This document shows, one piece after another, positions 9,856 to 21,171 of a stretch of 64,000 nucleotides of DNA; within the stretch, counting starts at the first letter, position 1; every line of letters begins with the position of its first letter. Source of the DNA: Zantedeschia hybrid cultivar (lineage: Eukaryota; Streptophyta; Magnoliopsida; Alismatales; Araceae); the NCBI GenBank assembly GCA_030544215.1, contig JARZZO010000011.1, positions 47,923,587-47,987,586 of the forward strand. Direction: 5' to 3'. The position numbers and the translations under genes were made by a program. Under the pieces are notes generated by a model, which was not told the DNA's origin, did not search any database, and was given only the letters and a program-made list of their open reading frames with translations.

Positions 9856-11091
9856 TCAATGAGGATCTGAGAGAAATTTGTTGCAAAATTGGTGTTTTTT
9901 TTTTTTAAGAAAAGATGAATTAATCATAAAACAAAAATGAAGATGAATAGGAGGAGAATGGGATGGAGGAAGTGGCACCAAGGCCAAAGGATTGTAGGGA
10001 TCATACAGTAGCATGTCCCAGATTAAATCATAAATCCTCTTTAGATCGAGAAGAGGTTGAGGGATAAAGTCCTGTGGGGACAGAGTGATCATAATGGGCG
10101 GAACCCGTGGAATATCTTCAGTAATGACCCGCGACCAAGTCGGGGTCAGAAGGAGAGTACGGAGTAAGGTATGGAGTGTGAAAATGTAAGAGGGATAAGT
10201 CCCCCTCCAAAAAAGATCCGTGGTATAACCAGCTTCGTAGGGGTCATCTGGCTCCCCTTCATTTGTTTCCTCAGACAGTAGAATTCTTTTGTCAAAAATG
10301 GCACCAGGCCCTTCAATCAGCTCATCTATTTGTGGCGGCCACTTTGGTTCTAAGGGATCAAGAAATAGTCCGTTTAATGCAATGTATAGATCTCTCAAGT
10401 CAAACCATCGGTACCATTTACACTCAGGATCTTGGAATTTCCTCCTTTTCATTGGCCGAAGAGCTTCCAAAGACTGGTACGTCAACAATTCTAAATAATG
10501 TCTGGCCAGGTCTCTTCCATATATGTCATGGAGATCAAAACAGGAAGTGATGACCACTGTGTTATCATGACTGATCACGGGCCCCTTGACGAAATGTGTG
10601 TATAAGGTCCATGTTAAAGGGTGCCGGCCTTCTTTGCATGGTATAGACATTATTTCCCAGACCTTTTGGCCGTCTTTATTTTCTTCCTGTTGAGTAATGT
10701 CGTGCTTCAGTTTTCTTGGCTTACAGCCCAGGCCATTTTCAGGTGTCCTTCGGTTGTCCTTGAGGGGCGTGGTTCTGCCTTGTAATTGCGTGCCTAGGCC
10801 CTTTCCAAGCTGATAACCACCCTTCATCATTATTTTCCAACCAGGGGTACTCATGCACTTCCCCCGCTTTATGGTATCCAGTGGATAAGGAGTAAGAGTG
10901 GTGGCCTTTAAAGGATCAGCCACAGGACGGTAGACCTGTAATACCGACAGAAAAGGTTGTCGTCCAGGTGAAGGGGTTGGCTTGATATTTAAGAAGTGAG
11001 CAGCAGCAAGGATTGGCATGCTCATAACTTTAATGACGTCCTTTATAGGGAGATTTGAGGCATTACTGATTCGTAGAGGGAATCGCCTCAA
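9856..11091 (-). pseudogene. Protease-RT spacer of element H with a G-patch domain
   Basis: A 411-codon open frame. Residues about 90-120 form a G-patch (GGYQLGKGLG, then NRRTPENGLGCKP), a glycine-rich RNA-associated motif. The flanks are rich in Trp, Pro and acidic residues (PMKRRKFQDPECKWYRWFDL; EGEPDDPYEAGYTTDLFW). No enzyme motif is seen. The carboxyl end runs into a poly-A-derived Lys run and a TTTCTCTCAG acceptor-like site, so the last 40 or so residues may be intron. A G-patch next to a retroviral-type protease is known from several retroelements, but its role in plant elements is unclear. The frame upstream (11092-11140) carries one stop, after which a LGRPYI segment follows the protease. 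Confidence 0.65.
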
Positions 11092-11140
11092 GGGTTTTAA
11101 TATAAGGACGGCCCAAAATAGCCTTCAAGGAAGGATCAAT

Positions 11141-12025
11141 TTACAAGATGTGAAATTCGACCTCGGCATGACATACAGGGCCTAACTCTACTTTTAAATA
11201 GACCATTCCCAGTGGGAAACGTGTGGAGTTATCATATGCTGTAACAGAAATGGGACTAGGCAGCCATTTTTCCTTGGGTACACAACATAGTTCAAGGGTC
11301 TTCGGAGGCAGGACATTAATTGAAGCCCCCGTGTCAACCAGGCATGTGTCTACAACCCTTTTGCAGATATTGACCGTAATATTCAGAGCCATGCTCCTGG
11401 CTGCTAGTGGTGCTAGTTCTGAAGCATGAAATATGATAGAGGGCTGATCCCCCTGCGGAACTAGTAGTGCGGTGATCTTCTCCACTGGCACGTCTTTGTT
11501 GACCATCACTTTTTGTAGGTATTCCATCAGAACTTCCTGATGGGTCTTCGATCTCTTGATCAACTCAAGCATAGAGATTTGTGCCGGTGTTCTGTCCAGT
11601 TGTTTCAACATGTCATATTGAGCACCTGATGCACTCTCATCATTATGTGCTTCCTCTGACAGCTGTGATGGGCCGTCTCCAACTGTAGATTGAGGAACGA
11701 CCTTATTGAAGATCCTCCCACTCCGGAGTGCATGTTCTTCACTAGTGGAAGGGCCAGGTGATAACTTGAGCACCGCAGGGTTGGTAGATGGTGTAGATGG
11801 TGTGGATGGTTGGTATACGGGTGATGGCATAGATTTAGTTGACGATGGCATGGTGCGAATGAGGGGTTTAGAGGGTTGGATAGTGGTGTGGTAAGTGGTT
11901 GGCGCAGTTGAAGTGGGGAATGGTACGCGGAGTAATGGTTTGGATGGTTGTATGGTATTTGGGTAGGCGGTGGTGGTAATAGATGATGTGGGGAATGGTA
12001 CGCGGAGCAATGGTTTGGATGGCAT
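11141..12025 (-). pseudogene. Pro/Ser/Thr-rich linker plus aspartic protease of element H
   Basis: The amino half is a Pro/Ser/Thr-rich linker with three tandem copies of a unit reading PSKPLLRVPFPTS (variable length). The carboxyl third is a retropepsin: CLVDTGASINVLPPKTLELC at 11320-11360, then DNSTRFPLGMVYLKVELGP and VEFHIL. The catalytic DTGA is intact. A TAA just after FHIL separates it from the LGRPYI segment that usually ends the domain. It would cleave the Gag-Pol precursor if translated. Confidence 0.8.
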
Positions 12026-12264
12026 GAGGGGTGCGTAATTAGCTTGCGGTAGGTTATTTGATAGAGGTGTGGTGGCGTGGGGGGTAATGGGTTTGAGGAA
12101 AGCGGGCAGTGGTGATGGGTTAATGGGCGTAGGTAAACGGTATGCGAGTGTTAGTACTAGTGTGATGGTAACGGGTTGTGGTTTAGGTACGTGGAGAGTG
12201 CGGCGTGGTGGTTGCTCAGTGGTGCTCAGAGTGTGACCTGTTGAATAAATAGAGGAAGAGTCCT

Positions 12265-12683
12265 CTATCTTCCACTGTTGCCCTCAATTACCCTCAGACT
12301 GGCTATCTTCCAGTGTGACTGGCAACTTGATTCTGGTGCTGGTGTTCCGGAAGTGGGTTCTACACTATACCCATGTTCGGGGGTGCTGCTGCCTGTGCCG
12401 GCGATCTTGGTTGTTGCTATTGTTGGGGTTGCTACTGCTGTTGTTGGGACCTTCTTGCCTTCAAGGCGGATATATACTTCCTCATTTCTTCCCAATCAAT
12501 GCCTCCCTGCTCGTTGAGATCATGGATATAATCTCGAAATTGGAAGCAGACGTCTATTGTGTGTCCAAGTTGTCGATGGAAGTAACAATACCTGGAAGTG
12601 TCGGCATTTTGGGGCCGAACTGTTTTTTCTCTTGGCAAAACCAAGACATTGGCTGCCATTAAAGTATTGAAGATATCTGACAA
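12265..12683 (-). pseudogene. Gag carboxyl end of element H, zinc-finger-like
   Basis: Contains a CYFHRQLGHTIDVCFQFRD segment, the C-x2-H...H...C zinc-knuckle-like block seen in Tat/Athila gag, followed by LNEQGGIDWEEM. A frame change near 12430 leads into a Gln-rich then Thr/Ala-rich region. It lies between the Gln/Pro-rich gag tail and the protease linker. Confidence 0.65.
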
Positions 12684-12887
12684 GGATTCTGGAAGGACTG
12701 GATATTCTGCCCTTTTTGGGCTTGGAGGCTTCCTCTGCTGGTTATAATCAGCAGGAGGAGATACATTATGATACGCCGGCGGTGCGTGTGGCTGGTACTG
12801 TTGTTGTTGTGGGGGCTAGTACTGTAACTGCCGTTGTGGCTGCTGCTGTGGCTGCTATTGTGGTTGCTGGTTCGGCTGCTGTGGCCG

Positions 12888-14374
12888 CTAGTACTGTGGC
12901 TGTTGATATTGTGGATTTGGCTGCTGGGGTTGTTGATACTGTGGCTGCTGTTGTCTGTAACCCTGCTGGTTCGGTGGTCTTTGGCCTGCGAACTGTGATG
13001 GTGGCTGGCTCCTCATGAACTGGGGCTGATTGTTGTTCATGGTGCTAAGCTGCTCATGAGAGAGCGTGCCCTCAGTTGTTGGACCCGTGCTAGGAGAATT
13101 TGGCACGGCTGGCTTCCGAGGTGGAGGCCTGCTAGGTCGGTGAGGATCAAAGACATTAGAGAACGTAGCATCCTTAAAAGCGTTTTGACAATAACGCGCC
13201 CTTTGATAAAGCTCTGCCATGCTGGTCAAGTTGTTCAGGGCGATGACTAGCTTAAATTGAGGTGTAGCATTAGAAATCAACATCTTTACTTGTTCGGACT
13301 CAGACAGATGATCTTTAACTTTTTCTGCCTTGCTCCTCCATCTATCAGCAAAACTGACGAATTCCTCGTCGGGCTTCATTTTTTCTGCTATTAGGTCAGT
13401 AATGGACAGAGAGGGTGCAACTCTATCCTAGTATCGTTGAATGAATTTTCGTGATATGATACCATAGTCCTCTACTTCGGATGGCTCTAAGGAAAAGAAC
13501 CATTCAAAGGCTGGTCCCTCCAAGGACTTCCTGAACAAAAATGCCAACGACTTCTTGTCATTCTGTCAGAAAGATGGCTTGTACATTAACTCCTTCAAGT
13601 GAGTGAAGGGGTTGCCAGTACCGTTGTATTTTCGGTACACTAGCATTTCAGAGCGGCAAATGGAACACGGGCATACTTGGCAGGTTAATCTCAGGTGTAG
13701 CTTTAACTCCCATCATTTTCTGAAAATTATTGAACTGCTCATCTATATGCTCCATCTTCACGAGCAAAGCCTGAGTCGTCATATCGACTGGAGGAGGGGG
13801 AGGTAGAGGTACATGATAGGCCTGTTGCCTAGAGTATGTGGGGCAAGGGGGACAATAGGGTTGAGGTCCGGCAGCGCTTCCGCCATACCCAAGGGCATTT
13901 TGATAAGTTGGCATAGGCGGTCTAGCTAGTTGCCTCGAGGAGGACAGTTGTGGCCCAGTTGGCCGAGAAGTTGAAACCTGAAGGCCTTCCATGGCCTCGT
14001 GAATGAAGGAAGCATGATGGAGAGGTGGTTGAGGAATAACAAGGGAAGCCGTAGGATTTGGCTTGGCAAACTGCATAGGCATCTTCCTCTTCAAAATAGA
14101 CTGGATTGCCTCGAGCTGGTGAGGATCCAGATGGGAGGCTAGAACTCCCAGGGCTTTGACCAGATTAGACGGATTGGAAGATGACGGCTCATTCGGGTTT
14201 ATGGCCCCCTTAAAGACAGGATTAGAAACCGCATGCACGTACGGAGGAAAATCAGTACCATAATTGTGTTGATCATAGATAAAAGGAGGAGGGATATGAA
14301 GGTTTCCCTCATGTTCAGATGGATAAGAATGAGGATCATGGGGGGCATTAGCATCTCCCCCATTTTCATAGTGA
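12888..14374 (-). pseudogene. Gag of element H (main part)
   Basis: The minus-strand frame enters at 14374, directly beside the insertion of element A, and stays open past ADPHQLEAIQ-like helical sequence to about 13650. A frameshift and stops follow. The retrotransposon gag core then continues (FVSFADRWRSKAEKVKDHL, NLTSMAELYQRARYC) to a Pro/Gln-rich tail (QPQYQQPQ repeats) at 12888-13000. Gag would form the cytoplasmic particle that packages element RNA. The first codons of this gag are at 23200-23256, on the far side of element A. Confidence 0.75.
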
Positions 14375-14379
14375 TAATT
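14375..14379. repeat. Target-site duplication of element A, left copy (TAATT)
   Basis: TAATT immediately before the TG of the left LTR of A. It matches 23195-23199. Confidence 0.95.
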
Positions 14380-14544
14380 TGTAAGGATTGAGGTTTTCGG
14401 ATCCGGTTATCGGGTCAGTTTTCGGGGTCAGATCCCTTAGTTCGGGCCCTGATGGGGCTGAGACTCATCAATGTAGACGCATTTTATGCTGTGCCACGTG
14501 GGCTGACCTTGGGTCGCGAGAGTACGGCCCTGGTCATATCGTCT

Positions 14545-14650
14545 GAATGGCGTCTTGGATGGACGACGTCTTTCAGAGTACGACCCTGGCTTGTCAGTGT
14601 ACGGCCCGGTCTTGTCGTTTGAAAGACGTTGGGCGTGTACGACACGTTTT
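14545..14650. repeat. GCGTC palindromes upstream of the pyrimidine tract, left LTR of A
   Basis: Two units: TGAATGGCGTC...GACGTCTTTCAG at about 14543-14575 and GAAAGACGTT...GACACGTTTTA at about 14613-14652. In the right LTR (21313-21345, 21389-21420) both are better preserved (GACGCCTTTCAG; GACGCGTTTTA). Confidence 0.7.
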
Positions 14651-15206
14651 ACCTAGCTTTTAGTCGACCACGCGAACCCTCCTTCCTTTCCCTCATTTCC
14701 TCCTCCCTCTTCTCTCTCCTCTCTTCCTCCGGCGAGCCGACGACTCTTTTTCCCCCTCCTTCCTTTTCCTCCCACCATTTCATCTCTCCCTCCACTCCAT
14801 CGACCTCCTAACTCCCACCACTACCACCACCATCTCCTTCGCGGTATTTTTCTCTCCGGACGGCGGCCAATGTCCCGGTGGAGTAACGGCGTCCACGGCG
14901 GTACTGGTGACGGCGTGGGGCGCGGCGGGTAGGCAGCTTGGAGCTTGGAGGAGTTCAAGTAACCGGTAGGGTGACGATCCCCATAGTATTTCATTTAAAA
15001 AGCATGTTTTCCTGCTTTGGAACATGTTTAGGGGTGTTCTTGGGGTAAAAATACTAAATGCATGAAATGAGAAATTGGGTGTTTTAAATGGATAGTTAGG
15101 TTCTTCTCCCTATTCTCTATGTTTTTTGTGTTTTTACACGATTTTGGGGAGGAAATCCCACCCCGTGGACCAGGAGATGGCGGAGGGAGAACCTGTCTAT
15201 GAGGGT

Positions 15207-15440
15207 TAAATGGCGTCGGGGGACAGCGACGCCTTTTAAAAAGGCGGCTTCCACTCGCGACGCGATTTAGCCCAAATACCAGACTCTGTCTCTGAAACTG
15301 AATGGCGTCCAGGGACAGCGATGCCTTTCAAAAGGCGACTTGCGTGGGCGACGCGTTTTAGGCCATTTTCGAGGCCAAATTTCACATGAACCAATTTAGG
15401 AGGCTTGAATGGCGTCGGCCTTGGGCGACGCGATTCAAGG
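15207..15440. repeat. GCGTC palindromes in the R/U5 part of the left LTR of A
   Basis: Five units at about 15207-15239, 15240-15270, 15300-15332, 15333-15362 and 15407-15440, the first four as two back-to-back pairs. Right-LTR counterparts lie at 21976-22210. Confidence 0.75.
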
Positions 15441-16427
15441 CAGAATCACATTAATTCATGTTATTAATATATCTTCACACTGTTAGATAGTTTGGTTAAT
15501 TGCATGTTTGAAATCGTACTCGAGGATGAGGATTTTTACGTGATCGGATCGCACTGTGTTGTGTTTCGTGCGACTGTGGACCTAGAGTGACAGTTGTAGC
15601 GCTTGCCACCTGTGTCGGTGTGGGAGGGACACAGCACCGGTGTGGGAGTGGTGGGATGACGCCTAGAGAGAGGGTCACCTGGTGTACACCGGGGTTAGCT
15701 AGTACCGGTGTGGGAGTGGTACCTGTGGAGTGTCACTCGTGCTGGAGGAAGCGGAAACCACCTAGAGCTAGTTGGGCCGGAGTAGCTAGCGTGCTACCCG
15801 AGGGGTTACTGTTTGGTCTCAGTGGGTCGGTGTTTCCCGCGTTCGACTGTATGGTTAGCGTGTTTTGCCGAGATGCTGGTTGTAGGCTCCTTGGTAGAAT
15901 GGTTTCGGAGTTGTGCATGTTACATCTCGAATACATGTGTTTCATATCGGAATTTAGGAATTGTGTTACTTGCTTATTCTACTTGTATCTGTGTTACTGC
16001 ACTTGTGGGTGCGTGAGTGGGCGGTGGGGATCGAAGGATCCCTACTGAGTCTTTTCGTTGAAACTCACCCCTGCGGTTTTCAGGTGAGGGTTCCAGGCAG
16101 GCTTAGCGTAGAGAGTACTACTTTGGGTTGTGCGCCAGCAGCTGTTGTTCCGGGGTATGCCTCGACGTAGTTGTTATTTTATTTTTCTGGCTTGTACGCT
16201 TAATTATTTCTTTTCAGTTGGGGTATGTAATTATTTGCTGTGTCGAGTCGCATTGTAATAACTTTTAATTCTTGCACTTCCTTTTTAATTCAATGCGATG
16301 TGAATGTTTAGCTTAGTTTATTATTTATTTTCCAGACTTATCTAGATCCTGGTTTGGCTCCAAATTAATGATTCGGTACCCATTTAGTAATCGGATCCCC
16401 GATTATAGGGTGGCGGGTCGTTACAAT

Positions 16428-16439
16428 TGGTATCAGAGC
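16428..16439 (+). other. Primer binding site of element A (initiator-Met tRNA)
   Basis: TGGTATCAGAGC, complementary to the 3' end of plant initiator-methionine tRNA, 2 nt after the LTR end. Confidence 0.95.
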
Positions 16440-16583
16440 ATTCGGTTTGGCAAATAAATGAATAACTAGGTTAAATATTGTAATTCCGGCAAATAATTTC
16501 ATTATCCCGTATAGGCACGACAGTAGTGTAGGTTTTAGGATTCTAATTAGAACTTTTCGATTTTTGTGATTGTAGGCGATTAG

Positions 16584-17411
16584 ATGGCTCTTAGGAAGAG
16601 GATGCCAGTTATTAGAGAGCAGAAAGATGTCCCTAGTGGATCTGAGGTCGGTAGGCCGAGTATGGAGCATTTCATGGAGGCTATGATGGACACGATGGCT
16701 AGATACCAGACCCGAGACCCTAGTGAGAGTTCCAGTACTCGGGGAGGGTCTTCAGCTACACTAGAGAGATTCCTGAAGCTGAGGCTGCCTCATTTCACCG
16801 GTCGTCCCGACCCTGATGAGGCTGTTCATTGGTTGAGGGAGATGGAGAAGACTTTTAATACTATGGATTGTGTGGCGGTTGAGAGGACTCTATTGGCTAC
16901 CTTCATGCTGAAGGATGATGCTTTCGATTGGTGGACCACTTTGAAGAGTTTGTCATATGCGGATAGGAGTCTCAGGGAGATTCTATGGGAGACATTTGTG
17001 ACGGAATTCAATGCACAGTACTTCCCTAGGCATGTTCAGAGGGCCAAGGGAAGGGAATTTATGGAACTGACCCAAGGAAGCATGACAGTGCTTGAATACC
17101 AGACGAAGTTTGTGTCGCTTGGGAGGTTTGTGCCTTTTATCTCAGGAGACGAGGAGCGTCGGACTGAGAGGTTTGTGGATGGACTGAGGTCCAATCTAAG
17201 GAGTTTTGTGGCGTCCCACTGTTGTACAGATTTGGCATCGGCGGTTAGGTGTGCCGCGGCAGTAGAGGTACAGCATGATCAGTCAACTCGGGAGAGGGGA
17301 CTGACTACTCAGGGACCAGTTTATGGCAGGGGAAAGACAACAGCAACAACAGCTCCTTCTTCCGGATCAAGATCATCTTTACTCGACTTCAGATTCAGGA
17401 GGTTCTTTTGA
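16584..17411 (+). pseudogene. Gag of element A
   Basis: 275 codons from the first ATG after the leader. The retrotransposon gag core is evident: LRLPHFTGRPDPDEAVHW, FMLKDDAFDWWTTLKSL, LREILWETFVTEFNAQYFP, LTQGSMTVLEYQTKFVSL. It ends at a TGA where element B has CGA in the same context (RFRRFF then R/stop), a C-to-T change at a CpG. The frame then continues into the Gly/Ser-rich and CCHC region. Gag would assemble the particle. Here it would lack its nucleic-acid-binding end. Confidence 0.9.
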
Positions 17412-18001
17412 GGCAGTGGCAGTAGTAGCGACAGCAGCTGTAGCAGTAGACCCAGGTAGGGCCAGCAGAGTCAGTCAGTGTCCAGTACTCAGCAGGAGGC
17501 AGCTCAGAGGCTTCCCGCAGCTTGTCGACATTGCGGTGGCACTCACGGTGGGACTCAGTGTCCTGCTTTTTCTGGGAGGTGTTACACTTGTGGCCAGTAG
17601 AGCCATTTGGCGAGGTATTTCCCGCAGGGGCATGGTCAGGGGCAGGGACCAGGTGATCAGAAGAAGCCGAGGACCCAGGGGAGAGTTCTACCTATCACCA
17701 GGAAGGAAGCTCGTGCATCCAACTTGGTGGAAGGTACACTTTCTGTCCTTGCGAACTCCGCGCATGTGTTAATTGATTATGGTGCTTCGTATTCTTTTAT
17801 TCCTGAGCAGTTCGTAGATGTTCTTTATGCACCCGTTGATGAGATATCTGATGGATTGATGGTAGAGGTTCTTTGTGTGGATTACATGTTGTCTTATAAC
17901 TGTTTGAGTGAAGTTCCCTTGACCATTGAGGGCCATGAGTTACCTGCCCAGTTAGTTGTGCTTGCCATTCGTGACTTTGATGTCATCCTGGGTATGGACT
18001 A
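17412..18001 (+). pseudogene. Nucleocapsid knuckle and protease of element A
   Basis: After the gag stop come a Ser/Gly/Gln-rich stretch, then HCGGTHGGTQCP and a knuckle reading CYTCGQ, stop (TAG), SHLARYFP. The final Cys of the CCHC is Phe and the middle is interrupted, so zinc binding would fail. The protease follows: LIDYGASYSFIPEQFVDVL, where element B has LIDSGASHSF. The change from DSG to DYG hits the active-site triad. IRDFDVILGMD then ends at a TAG replacing Trp. Confidence 0.85.
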
Positions 18002-18976
18002 GTTGGAGGCTTATTATGCCGAGGTGGACTGCCATAGGAAGAGGGTGCGTTTCTCTATTCCAGACATCCCGACCTTCTACTTCCAAGGTATTATGCTCTC
18101 TTCTCGAGGTATTCTTATTTCTGCCTTTAAGGCCCAGAAGTTGCTTGTTGGTGGTTGTGAGGCCTTCCTTGCCTCTCTTGTTTTAGCTGATGTTAGTGGT
18201 AGTCCCAGTCCTTGGGAGGTGCCCGTAGTGACTTTGTAGATGTGTTTCCTAAGGAGTTGCCTGGCCTTCCTCCTCAGCGACAGGTTGAGTTTACTATTGA
18301 GCATGCACCGGGTACAACACCCCTGTCTAAGGCCCCGTACCGGATGGCGCCAGCGGAACTCGCTGAGTTGAAGGCGTAGTTGCAGGAACTACTGGATAAG
18401 GGTTTCATTCGTCCTAGTACTTCTCCGTGGGGTGCTCCAGTTCTATTTGTCAGGAAGAAGGATGGTTCTCTGAGGTTGTGTATTGATTATAGACAGTTGA
18501 ACCAGGTGACGATAAAGAACAAGTATCCACTTCCGAGGATTGACGATCTGATGGATCAGTTACAGTCTGCAAAGGTGTTTTCAAAGATTGACTTGAGATC
18601 AGGGTATTATCAGATGAGGATCCATGAGGTTGATGTTAGTAAGACGGCCTTTAGGACTTGGTATGGACATTATGAGTTTTTGGTTATGCCTTTTGGCTTG
18701 ACCAATGCTCCAACAACTTTTATGGATTTGATGAACCGGGTCTTCAGGGCCTACCTGGATCAGTTTGTGGTGGTATTTGTAGATGATATTTTGGTATACT
18801 CTTCTTCTAAGGAAGAGCATGCCACACATCTTCAGGTGGTATTGCAGGTTCTGAAAGAGCACCAACTCTATGCCAAGTTTAGCAAGTGTGAATTCTGGTT
18901 AGACAAAGTGCACTTCCTGGGGCATGTCATTTCTGGTGATGGCATTGCAGTGGATCAGCCAAGATCGAGGCAGTAA
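18002..18976 (+). pseudogene. Protease end and reverse transcriptase of element A
   Basis: LEAYYAEVDCHRKRVRFSIP continues the protease. A short deletion near 18228 (element B has four more bases) shifts the frame before the conserved FPEELPGLPP linker. RT follows after a CAG-to-TAG stop at 18378: SPWGAPVLFVRKKDGSLRLC, DLRSGYYQMRI, FGLTNAPTTFMDLMNRVF and the active site VVFVDDILVYS. A one-base deletion at about 18956 (GGATCAGCC against GGATCCAGCC in B) ends the frame at 18976. Confidence 0.9.
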
Positions 18977-19545
18977 TGGATTGGAGAAGACCAACAACAG
19001 TAACTGAGATCAGGAGCTTCTTGGGGCTAGCAGGATATTACAGACGATTTGTCCAGGGTTTTTCTTCAATGGCAACCCCCTTGTTGAGGTTGACTCATAA
19101 GGGAGTTCGTTTCGTGTGGACCGAGGAGTGTGAGCGGAGTTTCATTGAGTTGAAGACTCGCCTCACTTCGGCTCCAGTGTTGGTACTTCCATCAGGTTCT
19201 GGTGGATTTGTGGTTTATTCAGATGCATCACGTCAAGGTTTAGGTGCAGTTCTGATACAACATGGTAAGGTTGTGGCCTATGCTTCTAGGCAACTGAAGA
19301 AGCATGAGGAGAACTATCCCACTCATGACTTAGAGTTGGCAGCTGTGGTATTTGCATTGAAGATCTAGCGGCACTATTGGAGAGAAATTTCAGGTTTTTA
19401 CTGATCACAAGAGCCTGAAGTATGTATTCATGCAGAAGGATCTGAACTTGAGGCAGCGCAGGTGGATGGAGTTTATCAAGGATTATGACCTCGACCTTTC
19501 TTATCATCCGGACAAGGCTAATGTGGTGGCAGACGCCTTGAGTCG
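18976..19545 (+). pseudogene. RNase H of element A
   Basis: Begins MDWRRPTTVTEIRSFLGLAG, then VWTEECERSFIELKTRLTSA, VVYSDASRQGLGAVLIQHGK, YASRQLKKHEENYPTHDLEL and, after a TGG-to-TAG stop at 19366, a frame change around VFTDHKSLKYVF. It ends with LDLSYHPDKANVVADALSRK. The first catalytic Asp (YSDAS) and the terminal Asp (ADALSR) are both present. Confidence 0.88.
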
Positions 19546-20794
19546 GAAGACGGTCGTGTCATATCTCATGGTTCGAGAATGGAGGTTATTTGAGAAGGTT
19601 GTGGAATCTTCCTTTAGGGTTCCGCGAGAGGCTGATAGAGCCGTGCTGGCCAGCTTAACTGTGAGGCCAACAGTGTACCATGCCATAATTGAGGCTCAGA
19701 GGGCAGATGTAGAGTTACCGCTGATTCTCCAGAGACTAGAGGTGGAATTGTGGGATGATGGTACAGTCAGGTTTAGAGGTAGACTCTATGTTCCGGCCGA
19801 AGAGGATGTACGCAGGAGTGTCCTGGATGAGGCGCACCGTTCTAGATATGCAGTGCATCTCGGAATGACTAAGATGTATCATTGTTTGAGGAGGAATTTT
19901 TGGTGGCCTGGTATGAAGAAGGATATGGCCGACTATGTAGCAAGATGCCTGACTTGTGAGCAGGTTAAGGCAGAGCATCAGAGACCCGGAGGGTTGTTGC
20001 AGCCCTTGCCGATTCCGGAATGGAAATAGGAGCATGTGACTATGGACTTTGTGATGGGATTACCTGTGTCCCTTGGCAGAAGAGACGCGATCTGGATCAT
20101 TGTTGATCGATTGACCAAGTCGGCACACTTCTTGGCTATTAGGAAGGACTGGTCAGTCGGTAAATTGGCTAAGCTGTTTATGGATCAGATCATCTCTCTA
20201 CACGGGGTGCCCTTATCCATCGTGTCAGACCGGGATCCGAGATTTACTTCTAGGTTATGGAAGAGTTTTCAGAAGGCCTTGGGCACGCAGTTGGCCTTTA
20301 GCTCGGCCTGTCACCCCGAGACTGATGGGCAGTCAGAGAGGACCATTCAGACTCTGGAGGATATGCTCAGGGCATGTTGCCTAGACTGGGGAGGTTCTTG
20401 GGAGCAGCACTTGTCTACAATGGAGTTTGCTTACAACAACATTTACCATTCTAGTATCGGCATGGCGCCTTATGAGGCATTGTACGGACGGCCGTGTCGA
20501 TCCCCTGTAAATTGGTCTGAGATTGGCGAGAGGCAGATAGCGGGACCAGAGTTGGTACAGCAGTGTGCTGAGGTTGCCAGAGTGGTACAGCAGAGATTGA
20601 TTGCAGCTCAGAGCAGACAGAAGAGTAATGCAGACATCCGTAGGAGACCACTTGAGTTTGAGGTTGGGGATCACGTGTTTCTCCGAGTCTCACCCTCCAA
20701 GGGTGTGATGAGATTCGGGAAGCGAGGTAAGCTGAGTCCGCAATATGTTGGGCCTTTTTCCATTCTTGCTCGAATTGGGGAAACGGCGTATTAG
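19546..20794 (+). pseudogene. Integrase of element A
   Basis: The H2C2 zinc domain reads HRSRYAVHLGMTKMYHCL, then WWPGMKKDM and CLTCEQVK. A TGG-to-TAG stop at 20027 separates it from the core: the first Asp in TMDFVMGLP, the second in IVSDRDPRF, the Glu in TDGQSERTIQTLEDML. The GPFSILARIGETAY segment that links to the chromodomain ends at a TAG at 20792. All three catalytic acidic residues are present, so loss of function comes from the stops only. Confidence 0.9.
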
Positions 20795-21079
20795 CTAGCC
20801 TTGCCGCCCAGTCCTGCAGGGGTGCACGATGTGTTCTATGTTTCTTTACTGAGGAGATATGTTCAGGATACATCTCATATTTTGGACTTTTCAGAGTGGG
20901 AAGTCGCTGAGGACTTGTCCTTTCCCGAGTTTCCAGTACGTATTGAGGATCGTAGGGAACAGGTCCTTCGGAACAAGGTTGTACCTCTGGTTAAGGTGAT
21001 TTGGCAGCATCGCTCCAGGGGCGAGGCGACCTGGGAGGGCGAGGATGAGATGCGGGAGCAGTTTCCCTACCTTTTCTTG
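20795..21079 (+). pseudogene. Chromodomain-like tail of element A integrase
   Basis: Reads LALPPSPAGVHDVFYVSLLR, then YVQDTSHIL and the chromodomain-like block PVRIEDRREQVLRNKVVPLV, KVIWQHRSRGEATWEGEDEM, REQFPYLF. In chromoviruses this tail steers integration, in Tekay types through a degenerate chromodomain. It follows an in-frame stop and ends at a TAA just before the 3' non-coding region. Confidence 0.85.
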
Positions 21080-21158
21080 TAAGTTCTCTTGTGAGCATGT
21101 ATCTTTATGTTTCGCCCTCGTTAATTATAGCAGGCAATTTCGGAGATAAAATTCTTTT

Positions 21159-21171
21159 AAGGGGGGGAGAA
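21159..21171 (+). other. Polypurine tract of element A
   Basis: AAGGGGGGGAGAA ends one base before the TG of the right LTR. It primes plus-strand DNA synthesis. Confidence 0.9.

Larger units (their letters stand above)
14380..16425 (+). repeat. Left (5') LTR of element A
   Basis: 2046 bp from TGTAAGGATTGAGG to GGCGGGTCGTTACA. Relative to the right LTR it carries an extra block of about 25 bp near 14445 and scattered substitutions. It contains a pyrimidine-rich, promoter-like tract at 14680-14830 preceded by GCGTC palindromes, and more palindromes at 15207-15440. Confidence 0.95.

Noticed and set aside
12716..13018. Ala/Val-rich plus-strand frame
   Set aside because: It is the shadow of the Pro/Gln-rich gag tail of H on the minus strand.
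15587..16048. Cys/Val-rich frame in the A LTR, repeated at 22371-22817
   Set aside because: It is preserved only as part of the two LTRs of one element, differs by substitutions that alter residues freely, and is absent as a frame in the B LTR.
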